Assembly (NCBI GenBank): GCA_026413255.1
Contig: JAOCZO010000011.1
Location: forward strand, 62,001-126,000
Reading direction: 5' to 3'
DNA: 64,000 nucleotides
Source: Fereydounia khargensis
Lineage: Eukaryota > Basidiomycota > Ustilaginomycetes > Urocystidales > Fereydouniaceae
Shown: positions 44,701-53,911 of the stretch, piece by piece
Numbering within the stretch: the stretch's first letter is position 1
How the letters are laid out: each line of letters starts with the position of its first letter
Translations under genes and position numbers: made by a program
Notes under the pieces: generated by a model
The model's input: only the letters and a program-made list of their open reading frames with translations
Database searches by the model: none
Told to the model about the DNA's origin: nothing

Positions 44701-46033
44701 ACACGATCTTGATGGCTATCTTGCGGCCTTTGGGTGTACCTTCGATCGCGGGTGCCGTCGGGTCAGGCGGGCCCTCAGCCTCAAGGTCCCAGCCGACGCG
44801 AACAGTCGAGAAGCCACCAAAGCCAATCGTTTTCCCGAGCATGTACCGGCCTCGCGGTCCGACGAAGGCACCTTCATCATCAGGGCGCACTGGCGGTGCT
44901 AGGCTGGTCGAAGCGGACGCTGTGCCGGCTTCGTCGCTGTACAGGCGGGCAGCTGCACTTGCTAGTCCGTGCCAAGTGCCCTCGACCGGAGAAGAGGCAA
45001 CGCGACGTTCGTCCTTTGAAAGTGCCGAGGACGGCGCCCGAGGCCCGGAGCGTGGTGGGCTGTAGGAAGGGGAGCGGCCATCGTACATGGCGGTGTAGGC
45101 GGGGGACTGAACCACGCTGTTCAGGCTGGAGAAGCTGTTAAGAAACTCGGCGGCAGGAGAGCGAGCGGTAGGAGAGAGCGAGCTTTCGGCACTTGGTGTG
45201 CGACGAAACAATGAGGCTGCTTGAGCAGTGCTGGGAGTCACCCTCGCGGGAATGCTTCCCGTGGCGGCAGAAGTGGTCGTAGTTGTGATCTTGGATACTG
45301 CCGGTTTGATACGTTCCTCTGAAGCAAGACGCTGGGCTAGTGGAGAGATCGTGCTGCGAGCGGAGATCGAGTCAGGCCTGCCTGGACCTTGTGTTGAGAC
45401 GGATGTCTGGGAGGAGACTGCTGTGGCGTCATCCTGATCATGACTAGGGCTGGAAGGGTTTTGACTGTGATGATGTGGGTCGTCATCATCGTTGTCACCA
45501 TCACCATTGTCATCGTCATCAGTCGAGTCGGTGGCGTTCCGCTGCCACCACATGCGTACCTTGGATCCGACGCTGGACTGGTCGCCTTTGCGGGAGCGGC
45601 GGCCAGGCGATGCGGGCTCGAGCCGGGCGAGCGCAGAGCTACGGCGACGGCGACCACGGGCATCGCTGGAGGAGATCTCCTCGGCGTCCTGCTCGGCGCT
45701 GTGACTATAGACTGGTGGATCCCTGAGGTTGTCTAGAGATCCATCGATGGGAGGAGTGGGGGGTGCCGCTGGACCTGGAGCTGGGGCTGGGGCTGGGGAC
45801 GGAGCGGGCTTGTGAGAGGTGGAAGCGGGTGGAGACGGCGCTGAGGTGGAGGGAGAGGTGATGCCAAGACGAGCGGCGGCTACGCTAGAGAGGTCGAACG
45901 AGTTTTGCCAGTCGTCCACAGAGAGGGAGGCGCTGAGGCCACTGGGGTCAAAGAGAGGCAGATCTTCATCGGAAGGGATGCTGAGTGGCGGCGGCGGCGG
46001 CGGCTGCGAGGGAGGGTGGGATTGAGCTTGCAT
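41723..46033 (-). CDS. Large serine/threonine protein kinase with disordered flanks
   Basis: One exon of 1,436 residues from ATG 46033 ('MQAQSHPPSQPPPPPP'). The kinase domain spans about residues 385-1070 with long inserts. The glycine loop is 'GKTIGFGGFSTVRVGW' (near 390), followed by the 'IAIKIVY' lysine. The catalytic loop is HGDIKLEN (near 681), then 'ADFGLSQ' (near 766), 'YMAPEF' (near 828) and 'WALGCILHALLSGRLPFAD'. HGD replaces the usual HRD, while Asp, Lys and Asn are kept, so it should be active but may not need activation-loop phosphorylation. Both flanks are Ser/Pro/Arg-rich and disordered, with many potential phosphosites. I cannot assign it to a named fungal kinase family. Confidence 0.9.
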   Translation of the reverse strand: MQAQSHPPSQPPPPPPLSIPSDEDLPLFDPSGLSASLSVDDWQNSFDLSSVAAARLGITSPSTSAPSPPASTSHKPAPSPAPAPAPGPAAPPTPPIDGSLDNLRDPPVYSHSAEQDAEEISSSDARGRRRRSSALARLEPASPGRRSRKGDQSSVGSKVRMWWQRNATDSTDDDDNGDGDNDDDDPHHHSQNPSSPSHDQDDATAVSSQTSVSTQGPGRPDSISARSTISPLAQRLASEERIKPAVSKITTTTTSAATGSIPARVTPSTAQAASLFRRTPSAESSLSPTARSPAAEFLNSFSSLNSVVQSPAYTAMYDGRSPSYSPPRSGPRAPSSALSKDERRVASSPVEGTWHGLASAAARLYSDEAGTASASTSLAPPVRPDDEGAFVGPRGRYMLGKTIGFGGFSTVRVGWDLEAEGPPDPTAPAIEGTPKGRKIAIKIVYREPANRGKAAADAVNQSSDDELKIWSSLPSHPHILPLLHHEVVKLSANGTVEAGSERSAEFLVMPFCDEGNLLQFVRSEGGGRLTLPGNGSQRAFNAESGSPSMGSEAGSPFNTQMSRRNSTTAAALSSSEAVGRSAGSVRTGSGFMSPLNRQSSLNRAVSASTSMQNALSGSQSGLPPPSTSSSPVSAAASISSGSGLLRRGSSRAPRSQGVPIAAAREIMRQLASALLTLHSRAKVLHGDIKLENVLGQGQTSTYKQRTRKLTPGGPLAPTTAADHVEGSVVVEKGDASVPASPTVSTVSSLDPLFDLENAMPCWRLADFGLSQRLSDPHGSGPETASAGIASAVRQLAADVANGTTGSKPGKRQPEPQTAGRGGSLAYMAPEFLQTSVAPSGTNSPGAGPADEAATASPFAADMWALGCILHALLSGRLPFADSFEPRLQMKIAKAQWDVPPRLRRRAERLAFAVPGAAGSNHNRERSGSSSLHADMAAKHRLSLFRPSRAETLSGAVDLSASLPSLPPRDRPVSLIRPLDAPAAPLPTHSEHVVGSAPGRADHVEKLEINEEAKALADAEVDPESDEDQSLDTGWDGLSWDRAAAREVLHGLLEPDPVKRWTIQRLCASAWLHDETLQAPAGNGKVSMSGDVRSGVSLAGKSQLDASDIGMDIPTRRPSLATQPIEERRSQESIHAFLDFRKRSSPTNEKASGAGGRRASSLARLRPTEPASPASPPPGEGAMAGISADNSSRTDEESSAPSSRPLSRASNRDSGELRGRTATSGLQRHEGWQPSHMPHGGLISYGQGAHWLPGGRNDSPADSERRSLHSRPRMDDLDENETWTGTRSDAESITGARGKERGAMPIPIRSKSHSRSRSRHSYESHSPDSRGYNQGHRPNSRPTSSAMLVGSQDAGSPSLYVYGRSADVGSSALSTDCTQAQRVSTSRSRSRAPDALAHILGRDRATSRARDDERSGSGTPGGDSEQETRGRARDRRT

Positions 46034-47458
46034 TCCACCCCGCCAGAGAGAGAGGACCACGGACTGACTGGTCTTTGAAGAGGTAGTTTGCCCGGACGTG
46101 CCCCTTTCTGGCTGGCTGGCTGGCTAACTAGGTGGCTGTGCTGCGCTGCGGTGCGAACGAGACCAGGACTCGAGCGGTTTCAATAGATAGGGCTAGGCCT
46201 TGGCCGGAGACAGAGAGTGGAGAAGAGGATGATAAGACAGTTCCTGTGCAGAGAAAGATGGCAGTGGCGAAGACGCAAAAGGCAGCGAAGAGTAGGTCTG
46301 TGATTGGTTGGTATAAGCGTCAACAGAGCAGAGCAAGTTTCGGGACGACGAAGACGACGACAAAGATGATGATGAGAGAGCAAGAGGGTGAGAAGTCGGG
46401 AAGGCAAAGGGATCGAATCAGAGAGTGAGTGAGAGTGGGAGTGAAAGAAGCAAGCCGTCAGCTGCCCAGCCTGTCAGTCAGTCAGTCTGTCGGTCAGGCG
46501 GGTCTCAAAGCGGGGGAGAACTCGGTACGGTACAGATGTGACGACGACCACCAGTCGGTTGGGTTCCGCTGTTGCTGAGCTTGTGCAGAGCAAGAGAAGG
46601 GCGAAAGACGGCAACGCAAGGGCGCCCGCCGCCACGCGTGTGGAGAAGGGCTTCGGAACAGTCAGGCAGCAACCTGCAACGAAAAAGAGGGAAAAAAGAG
46701 GAGAGGAGATCATCGGCTAGCTAGAGCCTCGGGTCCAGCTAGAGTCAAGTCAAGTAGAGCTCGCCCTGTGCTTGCGCTTGTTTGACTCGACTCAGCCCAG
46801 CCCGCGCCCCCATTCGTTGCTGCGCCATTTACTCCTTGGCTCCAACCGCACAGTACAGCTCCCATTCCCAATTCCAGTCCCAGGCCCTGACGTGTGTCTG
46901 TCTTGCCCGGCCAACCCCGCAAAAGAACACACGCAAGAAGATTCTGCCAAGTTTTATGGCCACGACGCCCCGTCTAATACCACTCGAGTGGGGTAATGCC
47001 ACGCCCCGCACTGCCCTTCTTCATTCATCCATTAGAGTCACATTTTGTTGGCCCTGTGTCTCGCTCACTTTGGTCTCTATCCAATCTTTGTCCTTCGGTC
47101 CTGCCCGTTGGGCTGAACGTGAGGGCCGAATGGGGAAGGGGCTCCAAAGGGGGGGGGGGGGGATGGAGATTGATGCAGGCTGCCTCTGAACTGACCCGAT
47201 ACTCGACCGGCGTCGTTTGATTCGCTCGGCTGCATCCGTCTCTTCTCGGACGATTTGGCTTTGTGTTTGGCTGCGAAATGAAGCGACTCTCATGGAAGGG
47301 GAAAGAGGGCCAAGACCAGCTTCTGCGCTTATGAGAAGCGGATGAGGTCCGAACAAGCTTGATTGTTGGTTGCAGTGCTGGCAGCGCACCTGTCTGGTCT
47401 GGAATATAGACCGGTCCATTCATTCCCCCCTTGCAACGCGGCGCGCGGCTCGAGCCCC

Positions 47459-47508
47459 TCCTCTCCCTCTCCCTCTCCCTCTCCCTCTCCCTCTCCCTCT
47501 CCCTCTCC
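47459..47508. repeat. (CTCCCT)8 hexanucleotide repeat
   Basis: About eight perfect CTCCCT units. Confidence 0.9.
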
Positions 47509-48529
47509 CGGCTTGACGTTCCCTCGGATGGGCCTTGCTTGCCTTGGCCAGCCAGTTCGGAACGGCCGAGAAGAATAGTGCGAGTGCGAGTGCGAGTTCG
47601 AGTTCGAGGCCAAGCCGCACCAGCGAGTGCTTCCAGAATGCCTGTCGCTGTCTGTATGGACGCGACGCGCTGATCGGTCATGTCCCGGCTGGATCAGCCA
47701 GATGGTCACAAGGTTGCTCTACCTGCCTGAGACTGTCTGCCTGTCGCTTCCTGCTCTCCCGCTCCAAGTCGCCTTTGTGTCTCATGCACAGGTTTGTATT
47801 GATTGCTTGTCCTTTTTTTTTTTTTATTCCAGAGGGTCGGTTCTATCCACCTCTCTTGTTTCGCTGGTGTGAGGTTGGTCTGATTGACTGATGCGGGTAA
47901 ACCCAGGACAAGGGAAACTACTGGACCGTAAGTTACATGAGAAAGAGTGAAAGAGGACGCGAGAGGCCGAAGTAGGCTCAGGACTGATCTGATCTGGTCT
48001 CACAGCGAAGAGCAAGGATCAGAAACAAACTTGACAGGGAGAATGCAGGGACCAAGCATGCCGTCTGCACTTAGAGCAGAGGGGAAGAAGGGCAAAGAAA
48101 AAGGGGGGCGGCGTGTGTGCCAAAGCGGACGAGACGAGACGCATTTGGGGGTTGCCATGGGGAGACAGAGAGAGGGGCACCGCGCCTTGTCGAAAAGAGA
48201 CGCGTCGATTGACAGACAGACATACTGTCTAGGTAAAGCGTGCGTGGTCGCCCGCCCCACTCACTGATTCACCGACAGAGTGAGTGAGTGATTGACGACT
48301 GTCTCTGTGTCCTCTTGCTCTGGGGTCGCCCCCGTCCTTGATCCAGTCACGCAGTCAATCAATCAGTCAGATAGTCGGTCTTTCGAAAGGAGAGAGACAA
48401 ACACAACACAAGACGAGGAGAGAGGGTGAAGAGCGTGTGGCAGGGTCTCGGCCAACCGAGCCCCGCCTCGCCAGCTCGCCAGCTCGCCAGCCAGGCAGCC
48501 AGGCAGCCAGGCAGCCCTACTTGACCAGG

Positions 48530-48535
48530 TATAAG
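48530..48535 (+). promoter_or_regulatory. TATA-like element
   Basis: TATAAG about 180 bp upstream of the ATG at 48710. It is a plausible core promoter for the small nuclear protein gene. Confidence 0.3.
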
Positions 48536-48709
48536 TGTCGGCCCCCATATTGGCCAAGATCCATCCGGCCCCCTTCTCTCTTCCTTTCCTTCCATCCACC
48601 ATTTGCCACCTTTGGCTGTGTCCAATTTTGTCGACTCGTGACAGCGTTGAATCCTTCTCCTTTTCCCCACTCTCACTTTTCCCAACACACAAAACTCCCT
48701 CTATCCGTC

Positions 48710-48889
48710 ATGCCCCCCAAGAAGGCTACCGCTGGCGGCAAGAAGAAGTCGAGCGCCTATAACTCGTACATGAAGGTGCAGCTGGCCAAGCTCAAGACGG
48801 AGAAGCCCTCGCTCTCGCACAAGGAGAGGTTCAAGCTAGCGGCCACCTCGTGGGCCCAGAGCAAGGACAACCCCAAGAATAAGGCTTGA
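48710..48889 (+). CDS. Small HMG-box/YABBY-like nuclear protein
   Basis: One exon of 59 residues starting 'MPPKKATAGGKKKSSAYNSY'. A lysine-rich tail leads into 'YNSYMKVQLAKLKTEKPSLSH' and 'RFKLAATSWAQSKDNPKN'. That pattern (basic tail, 'YmK..L..LK', 'lsHkErFKlAA..Wa.s.eNPkn') matches the YABBY/HMG-like module found in very short fungal proteins as well as plant YABBY factors. Family knowledge suggests a chromatin or DNA-binding role; no target can be inferred. The upstream frame is open without an in-frame ATG, so translation most likely starts at 48710, preceded by a CT-rich leader. Confidence 0.82.
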   Translation: MPPKKATAGGKKKSSAYNSYMKVQLAKLKTEKPSLSHKERFKLAATSWAQSKDNPKNKA

Positions 48890-49577
48890 AGCAGTGGCGA
48901 CACTCAAGCTACTGCAGCAGCCCGCAACCGAAACCCATCCGCAGCGCGCCAACGGTGTGAGTATCGACAGCCGATTTTTTATTTTTTATTTTTTTTTGGC
49001 CGTTTGGCACTATCGCAGGACCTCGGTCTTGTATCCATTGCATCTCGTGATGAGCATGACATGGATCGGATCGGTCGGAGGGTTGTGCGCTGTCACCATT
49101 GGCCGGGCACGGCCTACGGATGACAGCGATGAGAGGAGAAAGCGTGGAGAACGTACCCTGCGCTCGGGCCACCGCGTCACGTCCACGCGACGCGTCCCTT
49201 GATGGGGTGAGCCAGCTAGCTGCCTTGGACCGCACCTACTGACCCACACTCTCACTCATGTCACGCTCAGGCCATGCCCATGTCGCCCACGCCATGAGCG
49301 CGGCGTGGGGTGTGACCACCATTCCTTTTCCGTTCTTACCCCTAGCCTTGCTTTTCTGTACTACTCTTGCTTGTATGACCCCTGTCGAGGGCTGTACGAT
49401 TACTCTGGTCGAGCTCGATGACGGCCATTCTTGTCTGCAATCTGAGCTCGTCAGTTTGCGTTTGATTCACTTTTACACGACGAGGGTGGCTGGAGACTGC
49501 TGCTAGGAAAAGAAAAACCCATGACGATATGCGACCAGACAATAGAAGGAGAGAGAGAGAGAGAGAGAGGGAGAGTC
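48890..49577. other. Convergent 3' gap, 0.7 kb
   Basis: It lies between the small nuclear protein and the SSUH2-like gene. A (GA)n tract lies near 49550-49569. No gene is seen. Confidence 0.55.
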
Positions 49578-50888
49578 CTAGGGAACAAACATGGGATGCT
49601 GGGGCGGAGACGAGTCTTTCTTCCTTGTAAACTTGGATAGCCAGGGGACGGATTTGGAGGTTCTGACTCTGCGCAAGGGTTCGTGGACGGGCGCGGGGAG
49701 TGGTGGCGGGAGAGGGAGGAGGCAGCCAGGCACGACGAGACGGAAGAGGCCGTCTGTTCTGCGGACGACGACGTCCTGGCTGTTGAGGAGGGCGGTGAGG
49801 GCTGGCGTTTCTCGGATGCGGGTGGGATGGTCTGTGAGGTCGAAGGTGCGCAGGGTTGCGCGGGTGCGGTGTAGGGCTGCGACGCTGCTGCAGCTGCGGT
49901 GGGTGAGGGTTGCGCGGGCGAAGAGGAGGCGGGCGTCGTGCTGGGAAGCGTGGGAGAGGCCTACGCGGAGGGCGCTTGAGCGTATGGCGTCGATGGCGCG
50001 GCAGTGGAGGGAGTGCGGGGGGTGGAGGTAGGAGCGTGTGGGCTGGAGGGGGCCGTGGATGTGTGTGGCGGGCAGTTGGAGCGGGAGGAAGTGGGACTGG
50101 CGGAGAGTGATGCAGACGACGTAGACGAGGGAGACCATCTTGCTTCCCGCGCAGGCGGGACAGAGGACGTGCCGGGCGCACTCGGGGCACACGGCGACGC
50201 GGCGCGAGTCGACGAGCTCGACGAACGACCGCAGCTTGCCCCGCGCCACGATGGCGCGGCTGTCAATGTCCACGTCCCACGCACTGTACACGCCGCGCCA
50301 CGATGGCGCGGCGTCGACCACGGACCCGGGCGGCGCGGGCGCGCGCACCACCCACTCGCCCGTCCGCTGCTCGGTGAAAACGTCGACCTCGAGCTCGGCC
50401 AGCCGGAACCGGCTGAGCACCTGCACCTCGATATCGCGCTCCACCTCCTCCAGCGCCCGCTCGACCTTGCGCAGCCTCGCGCCGTCCACACCCACGCCCA
50501 GGTCCTGAAACACGCTCGTGTGCCAACTCGCACTGTCCCTGCTCGAGCCCGAGGCCGAGGCCGGCGCGCGCCCCATCTCGGGCAGCGCAGCAGCAATCTT
50601 GCGCCGCAGTCCAAACAGACTCGGCGCACTGTGCTCTGCCTCTGGCTGCACGCAGTCTTGCTCGTGCAGCTCAATGTCCAGGCTCGCGACCTGCTTGCGG
50701 ACCGTCGCTTCTGTCCAGCTCAAGCCCTGCTGCTGGATCGTACTCGTGCTGCTGCTGGGCACAGGCGAGACGTTGCCCGCACCCGCACCCGCACCCGTGG
50801 CTGGGCGCTGGCGGATACTCGAGGCCGGCGTCGAGGCAGACGCAGAGGCGCCAGACAGGGAGCGGTTGCTGTGTGTGTCAAACGACAT
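49578..50888 (-). CDS. SSUH2-like protein with a reduced zinc ribbon
   Basis: One exon of 436 residues from ATG 50888 ('MSFDTHSNRSLSGAS'). Residues 1-100 are low-complexity. The middle has 'TGEWVVRAPAPPG' and 'SAWDVDI', then 'SFVELVDSRRVAVCPECARH' leading to a second Cys pair. This is a C-x2-C-x5-C-x2-C knuckle. The order (E-W motif, W-[DE]-V, 'vxhtxxVxxC') follows the SSUH2 family, where animals have several zinc-ribbon repeats; here only one pair of CxxC remains. The C-terminal part lacks clear motifs and ends with a basic patch ('RRVRTSKSVPWLSKFTRKKD'). Function in fungi is unknown. The frame is open far upstream but without a better ATG. Confidence 0.6.
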   Translation of the reverse strand: MSFDTHSNRSLSGASASASTPASSIRQRPATGAGAGAGNVSPVPSSSTSTIQQQGLSWTEATVRKQVASLDIELHEQDCVQPEAEHSAPSLFGLRRKIAAALPEMGRAPASASGSSRDSASWHTSVFQDLGVGVDGARLRKVERALEEVERDIEVQVLSRFRLAELEVDVFTEQRTGEWVVRAPAPPGSVVDAAPSWRGVYSAWDVDIDSRAIVARGKLRSFVELVDSRRVAVCPECARHVLCPACAGSKMVSLVYVVCITLRQSHFLPLQLPATHIHGPLQPTRSYLHPPHSLHCRAIDAIRSSALRVGLSHASQHDARLLFARATLTHRSCSSVAALHRTRATLRTFDLTDHPTRIRETPALTALLNSQDVVVRRTDGLFRLVVPGCLLPLPPPLPAPVHEPLRRVRTSKSVPWLSKFTRKKDSSPPQHPMFVP

Positions 50889-51766
50889 GGCGCCGTGTGG
50901 ACACAGTATCCATGTCCAGGACTCGGATGGTGGTTCTGAGGCGAGCAGGAGCAGGTGCGGTTCGAGAGGAGAGCAAAAGGGCAAAGTGTCCCCGATCATG
51001 AGTAACTTGGTGCATTGAACGGTATTGTACCGTATCATGAGCGCAGCCACATTTTGCCTGCGCAACAAGCTACTGTAAATGCTTGCGAGTTTTCGATTGT
51101 GAGAGCGGAGCGGAGTTTTGTGCACTGCAAACGAAACTGCCAACGGATACAATGCGGTGGTGCGCCGGTTGCCAATATGCCCGCCTGGCCTGGCCTGGCC
51201 TGGCCTGGCCTGTACTGTACCGTTTCTGTATGCAATGCGATGATCGCCCGAGCAACCAGAGTCAAGTCCGAGTGGGCTGCCCCCTTGGGCTTCCCCCTTT
51301 GGGGCTCCCCTTTGTCTCTCGCACGCGGCTGGGCCTGCGCAGGGTCTGGTCTGGTCTGGTCTGCTCTGCTTGACACGGCACAGCGCACTCGAGTGTGCCT
51401 GACAGGACGGCCCCCGACCCCAGCCAGAGCCAGAGCCAGAGCCAGAGCAGGCTTTTCCCTCCCATCCCACGCACATACAGCATTGTATTGCATTGTAATC
51501 AATTGTAACTGTACTGCTGCGAAACTGTGGCTTGTAATCCACCGTCGGCCTGCACAGCCGTGCGAAAAAAAAAAAAAAAAAAAAAAAAGGAAAAGGGCGA
51601 GAGGACGAACGGGACCGTGCGCGCGTCTACTTTTTAGTACAGCATCGCAACGCGGCGCAGCTCCACTCAGGGCACTGTGCTGCACATAACTAACTGCTGT
51701 ACTGTATAGTATACCACGTCCCAACTACTGCACTGTACCGCACTCTACCATCACTGATCACCAAGC
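50889..51766. other. Divergent intergenic region SSUH2-like / PIN1
   Basis: About 880 bp, with GGCCT repeats (51187-51211), an A24 run (51565-51588) and several TACTGTAC-type words. Open frames on both strands have no ATG-initiated homologue. It probably holds two promoters. Confidence 0.5.
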
Positions 51767-52473
51767 ATGTCCGTGAGTATGGGATACCCCGAGCCTAGCC
51801 TGACCCTACCCCTACACGGCGCATAGACTGAGTGCCTCGCAGTCGTGGGAGATCCGCTTTAGCAACTCGCGCCGTCTGCCCTACTTTTACAACGCCGCGA
51901 CGGGCCAGTCTACATGGGAGTTGCCCGAGGGCCACACCGAGTCGAGCATCAAGTCGCTCCCTGGCGCGCAGTACCTGGACCCTGAGAATGCGCCCGCCGC
52001 CGCCGCCGCTGCCGCCTCGCCGGACAGGGTGCGTGCGAGTCACCTGCTGATCAAGCACAGGGGCAGTCGCCGCCCCAGCAGCTGGAAGGAGCAAACCATC
52101 ACCCGCTCAAAGCAGGACGCTATCGCCCAGCTCGAAAAGTTTCACGCAGACCTCAAGGCCGCATCCGCAGCCGGAGCCGGAGCCGGAGTCGGGCTCAAGG
52201 ACCAGTTTGCCTCCCTCGCCAGCGTCCACTCGTAAGTGCAGTGCTTCTTGCCCACAAGACGGGTCTCGAGTGTGGCTCAACTGACGGAAATGGCGCATCA
52301 CACCGCATCGCAGCGACTGCTCGTCTGCAAAGGCCGGGGGCGATCTCGGCTTGTTCACGCGCGGTCAGATGCAAAAGCCGTTCGAGGACGCCACGTTCGC
52401 CCTGCCCGTCGGCGGACTGAGCGACATTGTCGACACGGACAGCGGCGTCCACCTCATCCTGCGCACTGCCTAA
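51767..52473 (+). CDS. ESS1: Pin1-type peptidyl-prolyl cis-trans isomerase
   Basis: Three exons (51767-51772, 51843-52231, 52314-52473) give 184 residues. Exon 1 holds only ATG TCC. The WW domain ('[20 protein letters not shown]', 'STWELP') and the parvulin domain ('[20 protein letters not shown]', '[20 protein letters not shown]', '[20 protein letters not shown]') are clear. The catalytic Cys in 'SDC' and the basic phosphate-binding 'KHRGSRR' are intact, so it should isomerise phospho-Ser/Thr-Pro bonds, including those of the RNA polymerase II tail. An Ala-rich insert follows the WW domain and a Gly/Ala stretch sits within the isomerase loop, making it slightly longer than yeast Ess1. The intron 1 acceptor (CAG at 51842) is set by frame. 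Confidence 0.96.
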
Positions 52474-52556
52474 CCCCACAAGCGATACCGAAATCACAGA
52501 CAGAACAAAGAAGGAATGTGCATGTGCTTTACTGGTATTTACTCTGGCAATCAGAG

Positions 52557-53126
52557 CTAGAGCTTCTCGAGCTTGTCGGTCAGCCTCTGGTAGATGGCTT
52601 GCAGGTCCTCCTTGGCAGGCTGGGTGGCTGGCCAGCCGACGCCGAGACCCTGTTGCTCGTTGGGCTTGGGGATGACGTGGACTGATGCGCGTGTGATGAG
52701 TAGTGTACGGTGAGGAGGGCAGGGGGCAACACGGAACACGGCGACTTACAGTGAACGTGGTCGACGAGCTGGTGGGCGAGCCTTCCGTTGTTCTGGAGGA
52801 TATTGTACTGCTCTGCGCCGGTGGCGATGGCGATCTTTTTAGCGACGGGGAGCAGTTCGTGCAGGTGCTCGTCGGGGATATCGTGCAGCTTGGCGCCGTG
52901 GAACTTGGGGATGACGAGTGCGTGTCCCTCGGAGATGGGGCCAATGTCTGATGCCGAAACAAGTCGAGTTAGTAGGCGCAAGGAGAGGAGGGGTGGGGCT
53001 AGGCTGCGGTACAGTACTGTACGTACCGAGAAAGGCATAAGTCTTGTCCGAGTCGTACAGCTTCATGGACGGGATCTGGCCCTTGATGATCTTGCAAAAG
53101 ATGCAGTTGGCGTCGCTCGATGCCAT
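52557..53126 (-). CDS. HNT1: HIT-family nucleotide hydrolase, Hnt1/HINT1-like
   Basis: Three exons (53126-53027, 52947-52750, 52681-52557) give 140 residues. 'NCIFCKIIKGQIPSMKLYDS' is the usual N-terminus, 'GHALVIPKFHGAKLHDIPDE' the body, and the histidine triad is 'HVHFHVIP', split by the last intron. The C-terminus 'GLGVGWPA' follows. Family members hydrolyse adenosine phosphoramidates (AMP-NH2, AMP-lysine) and are usually cytosolic or nuclear. Intron phases (1, 1) agree with the family alignment. It is convergent with PIN1, with 83 bp between stops. Intron 1 contains a TACTGTAC palindrome. Confidence 0.95.
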
Positions 53127-53166
53127 CTTGGTGAGCAGTGCGCGTGTGGCGAGTATGGTGGGCAGC

Positions 53167-53214
53167 AGGGGCAGGGGCAGGGGCAGGGGCAGGGGCAGGG
53201 GCAGGGGCAGGGGC
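53167..53214. repeat. (GGGGCA)8 hexanucleotide repeat
   Basis: About eight near-perfect units just upstream of HNT1. Confidence 0.9.
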
Positions 53215-53437
53215 AAGGGCAGGGGGGGAGTCAGTGTGGTGTGGTGGAGAGGGTGGCTTCCGCCTCCACTCGACTCGACACACGACACGACACTCAACTC
53301 GGGCTGCGCTGCGGACTGCGGGGAAATCAGGTAACGTGATCGAACGGGTCAAGTCAGGTCACGTGCTGGTGCGTGCGAGGGCGCGAGGCGAGGTGAGGCG
53401 ACGCGTTCCGCGGCCCACGGAGGTGGAGGACTGTTGC

Positions 53438-53477
<40 letters not shown>

Positions 53478-53724
53478 CGTTGCTTTTGCTTTGTTTGGTA
53501 GAAGTGCTTGTCAACTACAGTACTGTACAGTAGCTAACAGTGTCTTGACTGCCTCTTTTCAAAAAAGAAAAAAAAGAAAAATGAAAAAAAAGACGAGGTG
53601 CCCGTGCCAGTGCCAGTGCCAGTGGCAGCTGCGGTGTTCTGTTCGCGCGGTGGTCTCAGCACTCGTACGGCTCCTCCTTGCCTCCCCACCACCACCACCA
53701 CCATCCCTGCGTCACCTCGCGTAT

Positions 53725-53775
53725 ACCACACCACACCACACCACACCACACCACACCACACCATACCATACCATA
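53725..53775. repeat. (ACACC)n / (ATACC)n pentanucleotide repeat
   Basis: About seven ACACC units followed by three ATACC units, upstream of the FHA gene. Confidence 0.9.
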
Positions 53776-53911
53776 CTACATCAAGATACTGCACTGCGCC
53801 AAACTGTATTGTAGCATAGGACAGCTCCCACCCCGCTGTCCACCAGTATAGCCCACCATTTTCGATACACTCAGGCGCTCTGTGGGGCTTGTCCCCAGCG
53901 TCAGCTTTACC

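Larger units (their letters stand above)
46034..48709. other. Divergent intergenic region, 2.7 kb
   Basis: It lies between the kinase (minus) and the small HMG/YABBY-like gene (plus). Repeats include a run of about 14 G (47149-47162), (CTCCCT)n (47459-47508), GAGTGC/GAGTTC units (47578-47607) and a T run near 47812-47825. A TATAAG occurs at 48530. No supported gene is seen. Confidence 0.5.
53127..53911. other. Divergent intergenic region HNT1 / FHA protein
   Basis: About 785 bp, packed with simple repeats: (GGGGCA)n, TTGCTG/CTG units near 53435-53484 and (ACACC)n. A TACTGTAC palindrome lies at 53521-53528. Long repeat-derived frames exist but no gene is supported. Confidence 0.55.

Noticed and set aside
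46782-47189. Plus-strand frame of 135 codons in the region upstream of the kinase
   Set aside because: No domain, signal peptide or splice sites; it runs into a G homopolymer.
51035-51724. Minus-strand frame of about 229 codons upstream of the SSUH2-like gene, and its in-frame extension into that gene
   Set aside because: Composition follows simple repeats and a homopolymer; no ATG-started homologue. The SSUH2-like protein has its own good start at 50888.
53044-53533. Gly/Ala-rich plus-strand frames opposite HNT1
   Set aside because: They translate the GGGGCA and TTGCTG repeats and the HNT1 antisense strand.
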